Shown: positions 18,461-27,336, counted from the first letter of the stretch. The stretch is DNA of 64,000 nucleotides from Alphaproteobacteria bacterium (GCA_002690045.1 NZDE01000012.1:62001-126000), one strand, 5' to 3'. The notes: generated by a model not told the origin, from the sequence alone. Numbers and translations: made by a program.

Positions 18461-18802
18461 TTTTCGCAAAAATATATTTTGTCATTTTTGTGCAGTTTTT
18501 TGCTTGACGCAATGGAATCGTTTAAAACCGCGCTTTGCGTTGTGACTCTTTTTGGGGAATAAATCATCACAAAAAAACTTATCCAAATTCATCCGCATTT
18601 ATACAGCTTTATCTGCGCTGTATTATGTGCAACTATGATCGAAATATGGCGTCACCATACACAAAAGGCACACAAAAAATCACCTTAAATTTGAATCACT
18701 TATTGGGATAAGTAACATAAACTTAATAGAATCAATGCACTGGATTGTGGACGAGTAAATTGCTGTAATTTATTGCATCTATTTAGGCCATAATATTGCC
18801 CC

Positions 18803-18832
18803 TTGTGAAAAGCCTCGAAAACACAGTATAAT
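18803..18832 (+). promoter_or_regulatory. Promoter of pyk
   Basis: TTGTGA (18803-18808), 18-bp spacer, TATAAT (18827-18832), 38 bp before the GTG start of pyk. Confidence 0.55.
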
Positions 18833-18870
18833 TGCGCATATAAATAGAGAGTTATATAGAGGGTCATCAC

Positions 18871-20328
18871 GTGGACGAACGAATCAAAATCATAAGACAG
18901 CGCAATACAAAAATTTTGGCGACATTAGGGCCAGCCTCCGCTACACCCGAAATTATCGAACAACTTTTCTGCACTGGCGTTGATGCTTTCCGCCTAAACT
19001 TCTCACACGGGGATCACGCCGACCATGCAGAGCGCGTCCAATACATCCGTGCTTTAGAAAAAAAATATGCGCGCACAACATGTATTGTCGCCGATATGCA
19101 GGGCCCTAAATTACGCCTTGGTACATTCGCCGAAGGTAAAATTGCCCTAACCAAGGGCATGACCATCCGCCTAGATATGGATCCAGCGCCCGGTGATGAA
19201 AACCGTGTGTGCCTGCCCCACCCTGAAGTTATGGGCGCCTTGGCGGTTGGCTCAAACATTCTACTTGATGATGGTAAGGTGCGTTTTCGCATTCAGGAAA
19301 AAGGTGATGATTATCTTGTTGCCGAAGTTTTGGCTGGTTCGCGCCTATCTGACCGCAAAGGGTTTAACATCCCAAATGTTATTCTTCCGATTGATGCGCT
19401 GACCGAAAAAGACAAGATCGATTTAGAAGCAGCCTTATCTATGGGGGTAGATTGGATTGCCCAGTCTTTCGTACAAACAGCAGATGACGTTAAATATGCG
19501 AAAGACTTAATTAATGGCCGCGCTGCCTTAATGGCGAAAATTGAAAAACCATCCGCGCTTGAAAGCTTTTCAGAAATTCTTGAATATTCTGATGGTATTA
19601 TGCTCGCGCGTGGTGATTTGGGCGTTGAAATCCCGCCAGAACAAGTCCCCGCATGGCAAAAGAAAATTGTACGCATGACACGCGGCACAGGTAAGCCGAT
19701 TGTCGTAGCAACGCAGATGCTAGAATCGATGATTGAAAATGCACGCCCAACCCGCGCCGAAGCATCCGATGTTGCGACCGCCGTTTATGATGGCACAGAC
19801 GCAGTGATGCTGTCGGCCGAAACCGCGGCAGGCCAATACCCATTAGAAGCGGTTGAAATTATGGACCGCATCTGCCGTAGCGTTGAGCGCGATGACCTTT
19901 ACCAAAAACTAATGGCGGCGGATCGCCCGGCGAATATTAAAGACCCCTCGGACGCGATCACATCATCCGCCTATCACATCGCGCAAGATATTGGCGTGGC
20001 CTGTATTGCTAACTTCACGGCCTCTGGCTCAACCGCCCAGCGCGCCGCACGTATGCGCCCGAAACAGCCTATTTTAACGTTATCACAAAGCAAAGACACA
20101 ACACGCCGCCTTGCGCTTAGTTACGGTGTTCATGCGATACATGTACCGATTGCGACAAGCTTCGCCGAGTCGGTTAGCATGGCCTGCACCTATGCGATAA
20201 CAGAAGGGCTCGCGCAAAAAGATGATCGCCTCGTCATTACTGCGGGCGTTCCGTTTGGGCAAACTGGCACAACAAACTCCCTGCGTATTGCCACAGCGGG
20301 CAACAACCTTGATTACGATGCTGCATAA
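18871..20328 (+). CDS. pyk: Pyruvate kinase
   Basis: Converts phosphoenolpyruvate and ADP to pyruvate and ATP, the last step of glycolysis. 485 residues, full length. Visible: TKILATLGPAS, FRLNFSHG, DMQGPKLRLG, the catalytic lysine motif AKIEKPSALE, ARGDLGVEIP, and TRAEASDVATAVYDGTDAVM. The start is a GTG at 18871 with AGAGGGT nine bases upstream; no nearer ATG fits the family start. The DMT permease gene follows after 5 bp, so the two form an operon. Confidence 0.97.
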   Translation: MDERIKIIRQRNTKILATLGPASATPEIIEQLFCTGVDAFRLNFSHGDHADHAERVQYIRALEKKYARTTCIVADMQGPKLRLGTFAEGKIALTKGMTIRLDMDPAPGDENRVCLPHPEVMGALAVGSNILLDDGKVRFRIQEKGDDYLVAEVLAGSRLSDRKGFNIPNVILPIDALTEKDKIDLEAALSMGVDWIAQSFVQTADDVKYAKDLINGRAALMAKIEKPSALESFSEILEYSDGIMLARGDLGVEIPPEQVPAWQKKIVRMTRGTGKPIVVATQMLESMIENARPTRAEASDVATAVYDGTDAVMLSAETAAGQYPLEAVEIMDRICRSVERDDLYQKLMAADRPANIKDPSDAITSSAYHIAQDIGVACIANFTASGSTAQRAARMRPKQPILTLSQSKDTTRRLALSYGVHAIHVPIATSFAESVSMACTYAITEGLAQKDDRLVITAGVPFGQTGTTNSLRIATAGNNLDYDAA

Positions 20329-20333
20329 AGCCC

Positions 20334-21224
20334 GTGCTTCTAAACATTACTGATCATCTCTGGTGGGTATTTGCGATGGCAACGAGTTTGCTCACCGCGA
20401 GTATATTTCTGATTGGGCAATATGTAGACATGCCCGCCATACAAAAAACATTTTGGCGCGGGCTAGTCCCATTTATCGCTCTCACCCCCATTTTACCTTT
20501 TTTAGAATGGCCGGCCCAACCACTTTTCTATGTCGCAACGCTTACCACAGCCCTTATTGTCAGTTATTCTGATACGCAAAACTTTGCCGCAGCCTCTAAA
20601 TTTGGCGCAGGCGTTGCTATACGTATGAAACCATTCATCATATGGCTTGTTTTTCTAGTTTGGTTTATTCTGGATAGCGACACCCGTAGCGACCTACTCA
20701 GCCAGCCTTTAGTGTTTAGCAGTGTCCTCGTTTGCTTATTAATAGGCGCGTTAAGCGCGTCCTTTATGAATCGCTGCCCTATAAGCCGTAGCGCATTAAT
20801 TTTTTATCTGCCCATTATAGGGCTTGGCGCCTGCGTGGATATTTTAAATAAAACCGCTATGGATTCTTCTGGCTTTATGAGCGGTGTGATCATTTATGCA
20901 TGGATGCAAGCATTGGTTATAAGTATCGTGACATTTCTTATACAAAAAAGAACAGCCGCGGCCAGCCCGTCAGGCCACACTATTATATCTAACCTTAAAA
21001 TAGGGGGCATAATTGGCTGTATTTTTCTGTGCGCTAACCTCTGTAAGAATACCGCTATGAGCCTGACTCTCAACCCCAGCTATGTCACCGCGATTGTATT
21101 TACGAGCCCCGTTTGGGTTAGCCTATATTACAAATACATTCAACATAAAGAACCCGTCAATATTTGGGCTGGTTACGGCTTAATACTCAGTGCAATTGGC
21201 CTTATATTATGCACGACTTATTAA
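20334..21224 (+). CDS. DMT/EamA-like membrane permease
   Basis: 296 residues with about ten hydrophobic segments arranged as two halves, the second ending in MSLTLNPSYVTAIVFTSPVWVSLYYKY, cut here to the TSPVWVSLYYKY turn, and WAGYGLILSAIGLILC, as in the EamA family of drug/metabolite exporters. The substrate is unknown. The start is a codon 5 bp after pyk with no separate promoter, so it is expressed with pyk; a link to central metabolism is possible but unproved. Its end overlaps the converging 21221 gene by 4 bp. Confidence 0.75.
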   Translation: MLLNITDHLWWVFAMATSLLTASIFLIGQYVDMPAIQKTFWRGLVPFIALTPILPFLEWPAQPLFYVATLTTALIVSYSDTQNFAAASKFGAGVAIRMKPFIIWLVFLVWFILDSDTRSDLLSQPLVFSSVLVCLLIGALSASFMNRCPISRSALIFYLPIIGLGACVDILNKTAMDSSGFMSGVIIYAWMQALVISIVTFLIQKRTAAASPSGHTIISNLKIGGIIGCIFLCANLCKNTAMSLTLNPSYVTAIVFTSPVWVSLYYKYIQHKEPVNIWAGYGLILSAIGLILCTTY

Positions 21225-21874
21225 GGCGTTTGTGGCGCACATGACATCATATTATGATAAGATTTCTCGCCATAGTCTTTAGTGTCCGCTAAATCTGCCG
21301 TACAAGTAATTTGTAAAGCGTTAAAGGTAATCGAAATTTGATCGCCATCACGTGAAAAGCTATTTTCTTCATCAAAGAAGAAAGCCACATCACTTGAATA
21401 ATTCGTCCGTTCCTCTGCCTCGAAACCTTGCTTCGTCGTCAATGCATGATCAAGAAATTCAGGTGCATTTTTGACGAACTGATTAAACAGCTGCGGCCCA
21501 TCCATAGGCATCCAAAACTCCACTTTCTCACCATCCACTTTAGTGAGGAAAACCAGTTTTAGATCATCGAACAAACTATTGTATTCAACATAACCTACAG
21601 GAACATTTGCCTCATATTCATTTGCATATTGATAAAGTTTTGAACTCTCAAAACTCATTGCATAGCCAAGCCCTTCAGCTTGATGAACTATAAGCCCATC
21701 ACTTTCTAAAACTGGCTCTTTCTTATAGTATTTATCAGTCTGCGTTTGTACTTGAGCCTCGTCTTCAGGCGCATTATTCGCTTCACCTAGAGCGAAACTC
21801 GTTGCAAACAACGCGCCCGCTGTTAACGCCAGAGTGCCAATAATTTTCTTCTCTAATTCTTTTAAACTTTGCAT
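21221..21874 (-). CDS. Orphan exported protein
   Basis: 217 residues with a signal peptide (KKIIGTLALTAGALFATSFA, residues about 9-28) and an acidic start to the mature part. The rest alternates beta-type stretches (GLGYAMSFESSKLYQYANE, KVEFWMPMDGPQLFNQFV) and has two cysteines near the C-terminus (ITCTAD, MMSCAP) that could pair. AAGGAGG lies 8 bases before the ATG at 21874. It is divergent from the 22012-22843 pair and shares a perfect palindrome with it. No family was recognised. Confidence 0.65.
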   Translation of the reverse strand: MQSLKELEKKIIGTLALTAGALFATSFALGEANNAPEDEAQVQTQTDKYYKKEPVLESDGLIVHQAEGLGYAMSFESSKLYQYANEYEANVPVGYVEYNSLFDDLKLVFLTKVDGEKVEFWMPMDGPQLFNQFVKNAPEFLDHALTTKQGFEAEERTNYSSDVAFFFDEENSFSRDGDQISITFNALQITCTADLADTKDYGEKSYHNMMSCAPQTP

Positions 21875-21912
21875 CGCTCATCCCTCCTTATTTCCCAATC
21901 AAGCTGACGTGG

Positions 21913-21940
21913 ATTATACACCTCACAAAAGTTATGTCAA
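21913..21940 (-). promoter_or_regulatory. Consensus promoter of the 21874 gene
   Basis: Minus strand TTGACA (21935-21940), 16-bp spacer, TATAAT (21913-21918): both hexamers are perfect. Confidence 0.75.
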
Positions 21941-21967
21941 ACACTATTTATTGACATAACTTTTGTG
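21924..21967. repeat. Perfect 17-bp inverted repeat between divergent promoters
   Basis: CACAAAAGTTATGTCAA (21924-21940) and its exact complement TTGACATAACTTTTGTG (21951-21967), separated by 10 bp. Each arm contains the -35 of one of two divergent promoters and the first half of its spacer. It could be one shared operator or two copies of the same promoter-linked site. Confidence 0.85.
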
Positions 21968-21979
21968 CACGCATATACT
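21951..21979 (+). promoter_or_regulatory. Promoter of the 22012-22843 pair
   Basis: TTGACA (21951-21956), 17-bp spacer, TATACT (21974-21979), with the start codon 33 bp downstream. Confidence 0.75.
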
Positions 21980-22011
21980 GCGCTGCAAATAAACCTATAG
22001 GAGACATCAAA

Positions 22012-22425
22012 ATGCTATTTATGGCACGCATTAACGATTATATACACTCTCTTGTCACGACAGATTACAGCGAAGATGGAACAGCAATAACAGTTCGCCC
22101 TTTCTTCACAATAGCTGTAGCGCAATTTCACCCACATGTTAATGAAGTAAAAAAAGCGTGTGAGATCAACGGCAAAACAAAGAAGAAGACTGTTTTCGAA
22201 TTTAACAGCGCTTCACGCATCCATGGCCACTGTAATGCGTATTTCGATATTGATGTTCCCCATACGATTCTAGAAGATATCGCCATTGCCGTGCAGGCTG
22301 GCTATATCCCGAAAACAACAATCATAGATCTATGTACTGACAATTGGGACAACATCAAAACCGAATACGCCGACAAGACGGGACTTTTTGCTTATCGAAA
22401 TAGGTTAGAAAATATCATCAAATAA
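22012..22425 (+). CDS. Orphan protein A of a tandem pair
   Basis: 137 residues, soluble, no signal peptide. AGGAGA lies 7 bases before the ATG. Starts MLFMARIND and ends with IIDLCTDNWDNIKTEYAD; the next gene starts MLFLAHIND and has IIDLRTDNIDNIKEDYA in the same place, together with shared INGK, KTV-x-x-F and a YF-x-x-x-x-P-x-x-IL motif. The two are clearly duplicates of one ancestral gene. The fold looks mixed alpha/beta. No known family was recognised. Confidence 0.65.
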   Translation: MLFMARINDYIHSLVTTDYSEDGTAITVRPFFTIAVAQFHPHVNEVKKACEINGKTKKKTVFEFNSASRIHGHCNAYFDIDVPHTILEDIAIAVQAGYIPKTTIIDLCTDNWDNIKTEYADKTGLFAYRNRLENIIK

Positions 22426-22438
22426 GGAAGCATACGCA

Positions 22439-22843
22439 ATGTTATTTTTAGCACATATAAATGATCAAGGCGAAACCGAATATACAACCGGCTTTAATTC
22501 TGGTGGGGAGAAAGAGCTAACCCGTATATTTCACACTTTGGCGGTTACAGATTATCGTCCCAGCATACAAAATAAAAAAGAAAATTTTGTGATAAATGGC
22601 AAGGAACAATCAAAAACCGTTGCTGATTTTGAAGCTTCCACAACCGTTCTGACAATGAAAAGTACATATTTCAACCTTCCTTTATCCTATAAAATCTTGG
22701 ATGCAATTACGACGGGCGTGCATAGCGGCGAAATTCCGCGCGGAGCAATTATTGACCTGCGTACGGACAATATTGACAACATCAAAGAAGATTACGCAGC
22801 GCAGCGCGGCCATTTTTCTTATTTAAGAAAAATCATTAAATAA
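22439..22843 (+). CDS. Orphan protein B of a tandem pair
   Basis: 134 residues, paralogue of the preceding gene, starting 13 bp after its stop with AAGGAAG upstream of the ATG. The C-terminal third (from KILDAI to the end) is the best conserved between the copies. The cysteines of copy A are not conserved. A strong terminator follows, so the pair is a self-contained two-gene unit. Confidence 0.65.
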   Translation: MLFLAHINDQGETEYTTGFNSGGEKELTRIFHTLAVTDYRPSIQNKKENFVINGKEQSKTVADFEASTTVLTMKSTYFNLPLSYKILDAITTGVHSGEIPRGAIIDLRTDNIDNIKEDYAAQRGHFSYLRKIIK

Positions 22844-22845
22844 TA

Positions 22846-22876
22846 AAAGGCCGGCAATTTGCCGGCCTTTATTTTC
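22846..22876. terminator. Strong terminator after the orphan pair
   Basis: AAAGGCCGGCAA and its complement around a 1-3-base loop, with A and T runs on both sides; it can serve both the plus-strand pair and the converging peptidase gene. Confidence 0.85.
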
Positions 22877-22907
22877 CCCATTTAACTCGACCATAAATTA
22901 AGAAACT

Positions 22908-23939
22908 CTAGTTCAAAGACGCAACGCGGGTCGGCGCAAGGCCTTTGTGTAACCACCATGCTTGGCGGTTTATTGAATAAATTGGTTTGTAACGGCGTGT
23001 TGAGTCTGTGAACACGGCATCATCCATTTGATTATCTAAAAGCATTGGGCCTTTATCTGTATAGGCGATCAACACAGCATGCGGAATGCCTTTATATGTA
23101 TCTTGTACAATCGCTACGCGTAGCCGCTCTTCAGGCACACCAAGCATTCTAAGTGCAGTATATTTAGCAATGGCGAAATCTTCACAGTCACCGCCACGCT
23201 GCATGAACTCTACAGGCGTTGCCCAATAATCAGTTTTACCCCAGTTATTGCTGTCAGTAATATAAGGCACTTTGTTCATCATCTTGTTCACGGCAACAAC
23301 TTTTTCAACCAGTGACGCATTTTCTAAACCGCGCAAATCATTTTGCAGTTTACTAACTTCATTATCACCAGAACCATTTGCCAGAACATTTTCAAAACGC
23401 TTGAACATATCGCTCCATTTAGTGAAGGCCGTAAGTTCTGTTGAACGCTTCTCACCATGGCCGAAAAGTGCTGGATAGCCACCGAAACTGCCTTCAACTT
23501 TAGACTTTGCCGAGGCTTTAACGATACGGATTTTCCCTGGTACGTCTTTAATACCTGAAGCTTTGGCTGTTTTAACTGCGCCGCCGCTCAAAGAAATGAA
23601 AACCGCACAAGTCGCAATCGCCGTACGGATGAATTTTTGTTTAAACAGGGCAAGGCGCAATTCTTTGGCTGTAATCATGCCTCTGTCAATTAACGCCTGA
23701 CCAAGCTCATTCTTACATGTCCTGCTGCTACGCTCTTCACGCAGAACCTGCCCTAATTGTGCTGGCGTAATTTTACCAGTTAGAACTAGAATATCGCCGA
23801 CACGGTTATGATGAAGAAATGATTTAAGGATTTTAAAAACGCCAGATGTTTTTCCAGCTTCACTTGCACGTGAAAAATCACGCTTTGTACATTCTGCTAA
23901 ATGTCCCGTTGACTTACCCATAATACGCTTATCCCTCAT
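22908..23939 (-). CDS. BTLCP/LapG-like cysteine peptidase with N-terminal MshEN-like domain
   Basis: 343 residues in three parts. Residues 46-69 and 78-101 are two consecutive 24-residue motifs of the type R/E-[LV]-G-x-x-L-x-x-x-G-x-I-x-x-x-x-L-x-x-x-L-x-x-[QE] (first begins RVGDILVLTGKI, second ELGQALIDRGMI), the pattern of the c-di-GMP-binding MshEN domain. Residues about 103-120 are one membrane span. The rest is a transglutaminase-like cysteine peptidase of the bacterial BTLCP (DUF920, LapG-type) family with Cys252 (GGDCEDFAIAKY), His287 (GIPHAVL) and Asp302 (MLLDNQ). LapG-type enzymes cut surface adhesins in the periplasm. The layout puts the nucleotide-binding part in the cytoplasm and the protease outside. 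An ATG at 23921 is an alternative start. Ends in TAG. Confidence 0.8.
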   Translation of the reverse strand: MRDKRIMGKSTGHLAECTKRDFSRASEAGKTSGVFKILKSFLHHNRVGDILVLTGKITPAQLGQVLREERSSRTCKNELGQALIDRGMITAKELRLALFKQKFIRTAIATCAVFISLSGGAVKTAKASGIKDVPGKIRIVKASAKSKVEGSFGGYPALFGHGEKRSTELTAFTKWSDMFKRFENVLANGSGDNEVSKLQNDLRGLENASLVEKVVAVNKMMNKVPYITDSNNWGKTDYWATPVEFMQRGGDCEDFAIAKYTALRMLGVPEERLRVAIVQDTYKGIPHAVLIAYTDKGPMLLDNQMDDAVFTDSTRRYKPIYSINRQAWWLHKGLAPTRVASLN

Positions 23940-24233
23940 AGGTTATACCCTAAGATATTTTTATATTTAATTTTTATGAGAAATTACGTATCGATGTTTT
24001 TAAATGGCCTTCCCCAAAGCCACGATATACGTTAAAACTCACACTACTTAATGCTTTAAAAGCATCCACAACACAGTTTTGTTCTTACCAAAATACTACA
24101 GCTTAGGTTAACAACCCCTTAACAAGCCGAAGATTCATTAATAAAATATGCTTTTCGGCCTTTATTTTCGTTAAAAACACGATATATTTACAAAGCCTTC
24201 CCAGATGGCCTAAGAAATGCCAATTAACGTAAT

Positions 24234-25805
24234 ATGGTTGAAAACATGACGAATTTAGACGCGCTCCGCAAGCTTGTAAACAACATGGCCGCTGCACAAA
24301 TCCTTGTTGTCGGGGATATCATGCTCGACCGCTATTTTTACGGCAAAGTATCGCGCATTTCACCAGAAGCCCCTGTTCCAGTTCTGCATGTTGCACGTCA
24401 GGGGCGTATGCTCGGCGGTGCGGGTAACGTTATTCGTAACCTTGATGGCCTAAAAGTTAAAACACATTTGATTGGTATTATTGGCGATGACAGCGAAGGC
24501 AGCATCGTTACTACAATGCTTGATTCCCTGCAACATGTCTGCGATCCAGCAGATGGATTGCTTATATCTGACCGCCCGACCACCGTTAAATCACGTTTTG
24601 TGGCTAGTAATCAGCAGCTTCTACGTGTTGATGAAGAAAACAAACGTTACATTAATGCGGATGAAGAAGACCGTATTTTGGCGAAAATAAAAAGCCATAT
24701 CACTGATTGTCAGGTTATTATCCTGTCGGATTACGATAAAGGCGTATTAACGCCAAAGCTTATTCGTGAAGTTATCGACCTTGCCAATGCACATGGGGTT
24801 AAAACCCTAGTCGACCCAAAAGGCAATGATTACAGCATTTATAGCGGCGCTTATGCTGTCACGCCAAACCGTGATGAATTATCAAAAGCAACCAATAATG
24901 CCGCAACGATAGAAGACGGCGAAGTCGTAAATGCCGCGAACAAATTAATTGAGACATCTGGCATACAAAATGTCGTGGCCACACGTTCAGAAGACGGTAT
25001 GACCATTGTACAGGGCCGCGGGAAAGATCACGCGCAGCGCCCCGTCCACATCCCGACCGAAGCATTAGAAGTATTCGACGTCTCTGGCGCGGGTGATACA
25101 GTTATCGCGACAATCGCTGCTGCATTAGCTGCAGGGGCTGATTTGGTCGAAGCGGCACGCATTGCCAATATTGCTGGCGGCGTTGTCGTCGCCAAAACAG
25201 GGACAGCCCCTATCCGCGCCGAGGAAATTCTTGAGCGTCTCACCGCGCAACATGAAGATGACAAAACCCTCGACAGCAAAGTTGACCATTCCCCGACCAT
25301 GCAAGCCAGTATTGCACAAATCAAGAATTGGGATGAAGCCAAACGCCAGATTGATGAGTGGCAACGCCACGGTATGCGCGTTGGTTTAACCAATGGCTGT
25401 TTTGATTTACTGCACCCCGGGCATGTTCAATATTTACATGAAGCACGCTGTCTTTGTGACCGCCTTATCGTCGCCCTTAACACAGACCGTTCTGTACAGA
25501 TCTTGAAAGGGGAAAACCGCCCTGTTCAAAACGAACAATCCCGTGCCAATGTCATCGGTGCGCTTGCTGCCGTCGACATGGTTGTGTTCTTTGGCGCAGA
25601 ACAGCCTGAGCAAGACAACACCGCATCTGCCTTGATTGAATATTTACAGCCAGACATTTACGTTAAAGGCGGTGATTATAAATTAGAAGATGTACCTGAA
25701 GCAAAAATCGCCAAGTCATATGGCGGTGAAGCGCGCATATTATCACTTGTCGATGGGCATAGCACGACCAATAGCATTAACAAGATTCGCAGTTATTCTG
25801 CGTAA
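24234..25805 (+). CDS. hldE: Bifunctional heptose-7-phosphate kinase / heptose-1-phosphate adenylyltransferase
   Basis: Makes ADP-heptose for the lipopolysaccharide inner core. 523 residues: an N-terminal ribokinase-type kinase (ILVVGDIMLDRYFYG, GGAGNVIRNL, catalytic DVSGAGDTVIATIAAALAAG at about 280-300) and a C-terminal cytidylyltransferase-like domain with TNGCFDLLHPGHVQYL at about 388 and the late motif VDGHSTTNSINKI. Both active sites look intact. ATG at 24234 or 24246; no clear ribosome-binding site. The 294-bp AT-rich gap before it probably holds its promoter. Confidence 0.95.
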   Translation: MVENMTNLDALRKLVNNMAAAQILVVGDIMLDRYFYGKVSRISPEAPVPVLHVARQGRMLGGAGNVIRNLDGLKVKTHLIGIIGDDSEGSIVTTMLDSLQHVCDPADGLLISDRPTTVKSRFVASNQQLLRVDEENKRYINADEEDRILAKIKSHITDCQVIILSDYDKGVLTPKLIREVIDLANAHGVKTLVDPKGNDYSIYSGAYAVTPNRDELSKATNNAATIEDGEVVNAANKLIETSGIQNVVATRSEDGMTIVQGRGKDHAQRPVHIPTEALEVFDVSGAGDTVIATIAAALAAGADLVEAARIANIAGGVVVAKTGTAPIRAEEILERLTAQHEDDKTLDSKVDHSPTMQASIAQIKNWDEAKRQIDEWQRHGMRVGLTNGCFDLLHPGHVQYLHEARCLCDRLIVALNTDRSVQILKGENRPVQNEQSRANVIGALAAVDMVVFFGAEQPEQDNTASALIEYLQPDIYVKGGDYKLEDVPEAKIAKSYGGEARILSLVDGHSTTNSINKIRSYSA

Positions 25806-25914
25806 TCATAACCACGCGCCATAAAGCGGATTGTGTCTTAAACCATATGATGTTAGACTTCACATGGATAAGGTATCCCCTTCGTTTCACGTCCAATTTC
25901 AGCTTAATGGTTTT

Positions 25915-26739
25915 ATGATGTCTATTGTTATTAATCGCACTCGTTCCCTTTTACCTCTGGCTCTTTCAACAGCATGCGCCTTGGCGTTAACAAGCTGTAG
26001 CGCTGTAGATACATTGCGCAATTCTATGCCGACCGGATATAGTTATAATTCGACTAAGCCAATTTCTGCACCCAAGAAAACTGTGCCTTATGACGCGGAC
26101 ATTAAATATAATCAAGCAGACATCGATAGCGACTTTATGTTCCACAAAGATAAAGTGGATCAGCTGCTTGAACAAATCACGCCGAACCTGCGCACAATTC
26201 CATCAGGCGAAAAAGTCTTTCTTGTAAGCGAGCAGAAAAACAAAGATTTTGATGATGCATTGCGCCTTGGCCTGCGCAATATGGGCATTGGCCTAGATCT
26301 TACAAGCATGGCCCGCTACCAAATGATTTACACAATACGCGACGCCAAGAAAAAAGACTTTGAACATATGAGCATTAAGCCAACGGCAAAAGACATTAAG
26401 GGCTTTGATTATTATGCCCTGAACGTTGTTGATACATTACATGGGCAGCCTATTGCTGATGCGTATCTTATTCCGGGGTATCATGGTTTTAAAGTACCGC
26501 AAGGCTACACGCCTGTGCATACAGAAGTAGAAGACCATGCAACCACTCATGACGCCGCATATAGCAACGTCCAACGCGCACAGCCCGTAATGGATGATTC
26601 ACCGATGCTGACCGCGCCAGAAGATGTTATGGACACACATGAAGACATTACCGCGCCTGTTAAAAGCTATGGCACGGCCTACTCTGAAGGCGAGACATCA
26701 AATGCCGCACCGATGCCAATCACAGTAGAGGCACAGTAA
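25915..26739 (+). CDS. Putative outer-membrane lipoprotein upstream of the FlgO-like gene
   Basis: About 275 residues from the ATG at 25915 (a second ATG follows at 25918). Lipoprotein signal with lipobox LTSC (ALALTSCSAVDTL). The middle (QLLEQITPNLRTIPSGEKVF, then LRLGLRNMGIGLD and MIYTIRDAKKKDFEHMSI) resembles the small-molecule-independent fold of FlgO/LpoB-type lipoproteins, but I cannot assign a family with confidence. The last 80 residues are polar and low in complexity. It stops 3 bp before the FlgO-like gene, so the two are made together. Confidence 0.6.
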   Translation: MMSIVINRTRSLLPLALSTACALALTSCSAVDTLRNSMPTGYSYNSTKPISAPKKTVPYDADIKYNQADIDSDFMFHKDKVDQLLEQITPNLRTIPSGEKVFLVSEQKNKDFDDALRLGLRNMGIGLDLTSMARYQMIYTIRDAKKKDFEHMSIKPTAKDIKGFDYYALNVVDTLHGQPIADAYLIPGYHGFKVPQGYTPVHTEVEDHATTHDAAYSNVQRAQPVMDDSPMLTAPEDVMDTHEDITAPVKSYGTAYSEGETSNAAPMPITVEAQ

Positions 26740-26742
26740 AAA

Positions 26743-27336
26743 ATGCGCAGCACATCTTTCATCCGCCGCAGCTTACTAACGGTTACCGCAGCGGTCTGCC
26801 TTAGCGGATGCACAGGCGCTGTTGCTTTACTGGGCAGTATGCCCAATTACGAAGATGGCGGGAATATAGTTATCCTGAACCAGACAGCGGCTGACGTCAT
26901 TGCGCAGCAGCTCAAGGCACGCTCACGCCACACACTCCCTATCATTGTGCAAGATTTCTGGGATAATCACGCGCCGCAGCGTATGAGCGCCCTTGGCCGC
27001 GTTCTCCCTGAACAAATAAGTACGCGCCTTATTCAACTTGGTCATCAAGTGATTCAGCCGCGCTATATTCAAAATAATGCCATGTCTTTAGATAGCAGCG
27101 CATCACCTGAATCATTGCTCGCTAATCAACAGATGAACCCACAGCGTTTCAAAGAGCTAACTGATGGGCCACACTTGATCCTCTCAGGCAGCTTTACTAA
27201 AGCTGTTAACAACGTCAAGGTTCACGCGCGCATTACGGATAGTACAAGCGGAATTTTTGTTGCCGCCTATGATTACGAAATGCCAATCACGCGCGAGATA
27301 GAGGAAATGATCTATCCGCCAAAGGTAAAACAATAA
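26743..27336 (+). CDS. FlgO-like lipoprotein
   Basis: 197 residues; lipobox LSGC at residue 22. The mature part has the FlgO-domain order: LPIIVQDFWD, LGRVLPEQISTRLIQLGHQVIQPRY, LILSGSFTKAVNNVKVHARITD and a final GIFVAAYDYEMPI. FlgO of Vibrio is an outer-membrane lipoprotein needed for flagellar stability, but FlgO-domain lipoproteins also occur away from flagellar genes, as here. AGAGG lies before the ATG. It pairs with the lipoprotein gene just upstream and converges on the ABC exporter. Confidence 0.7.
   Translation: MRSTSFIRRSLLTVTAAVCLSGCTGAVALLGSMPNYEDGGNIVILNQTAADVIAQQLKARSRHTLPIIVQDFWDNHAPQRMSALGRVLPEQISTRLIQLGHQVIQPRYIQNNAMSLDSSASPESLLANQQMNPQRFKELTDGPHLILSGSFTKAVNNVKVHARITDSTSGIFVAAYDYEMPITREIEEMIYPPKVKQ

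Larger units (their letters stand above)
18283..18870. other. 588-bp intergenic region between nrdA and pyk
   Basis: AT-rich divergent control region. It holds two NrdR-box-like sites with the likely nrdA promoter (18413-18480) and the pyk promoter (18803-18832). A small hairpin (ACAGC and GCTGT around 18601-18622) is present. No coding region, tRNA or recognisable RNA gene was seen in 18490-18800. Confidence 0.6.

Noticed and set aside
18533-18583. Short open frame (16 codons, MESFKTALCVV start) upstream of nrdA/pyk
   Set aside because: No ribosome-binding site and no downstream attenuator-like structure; likely chance.
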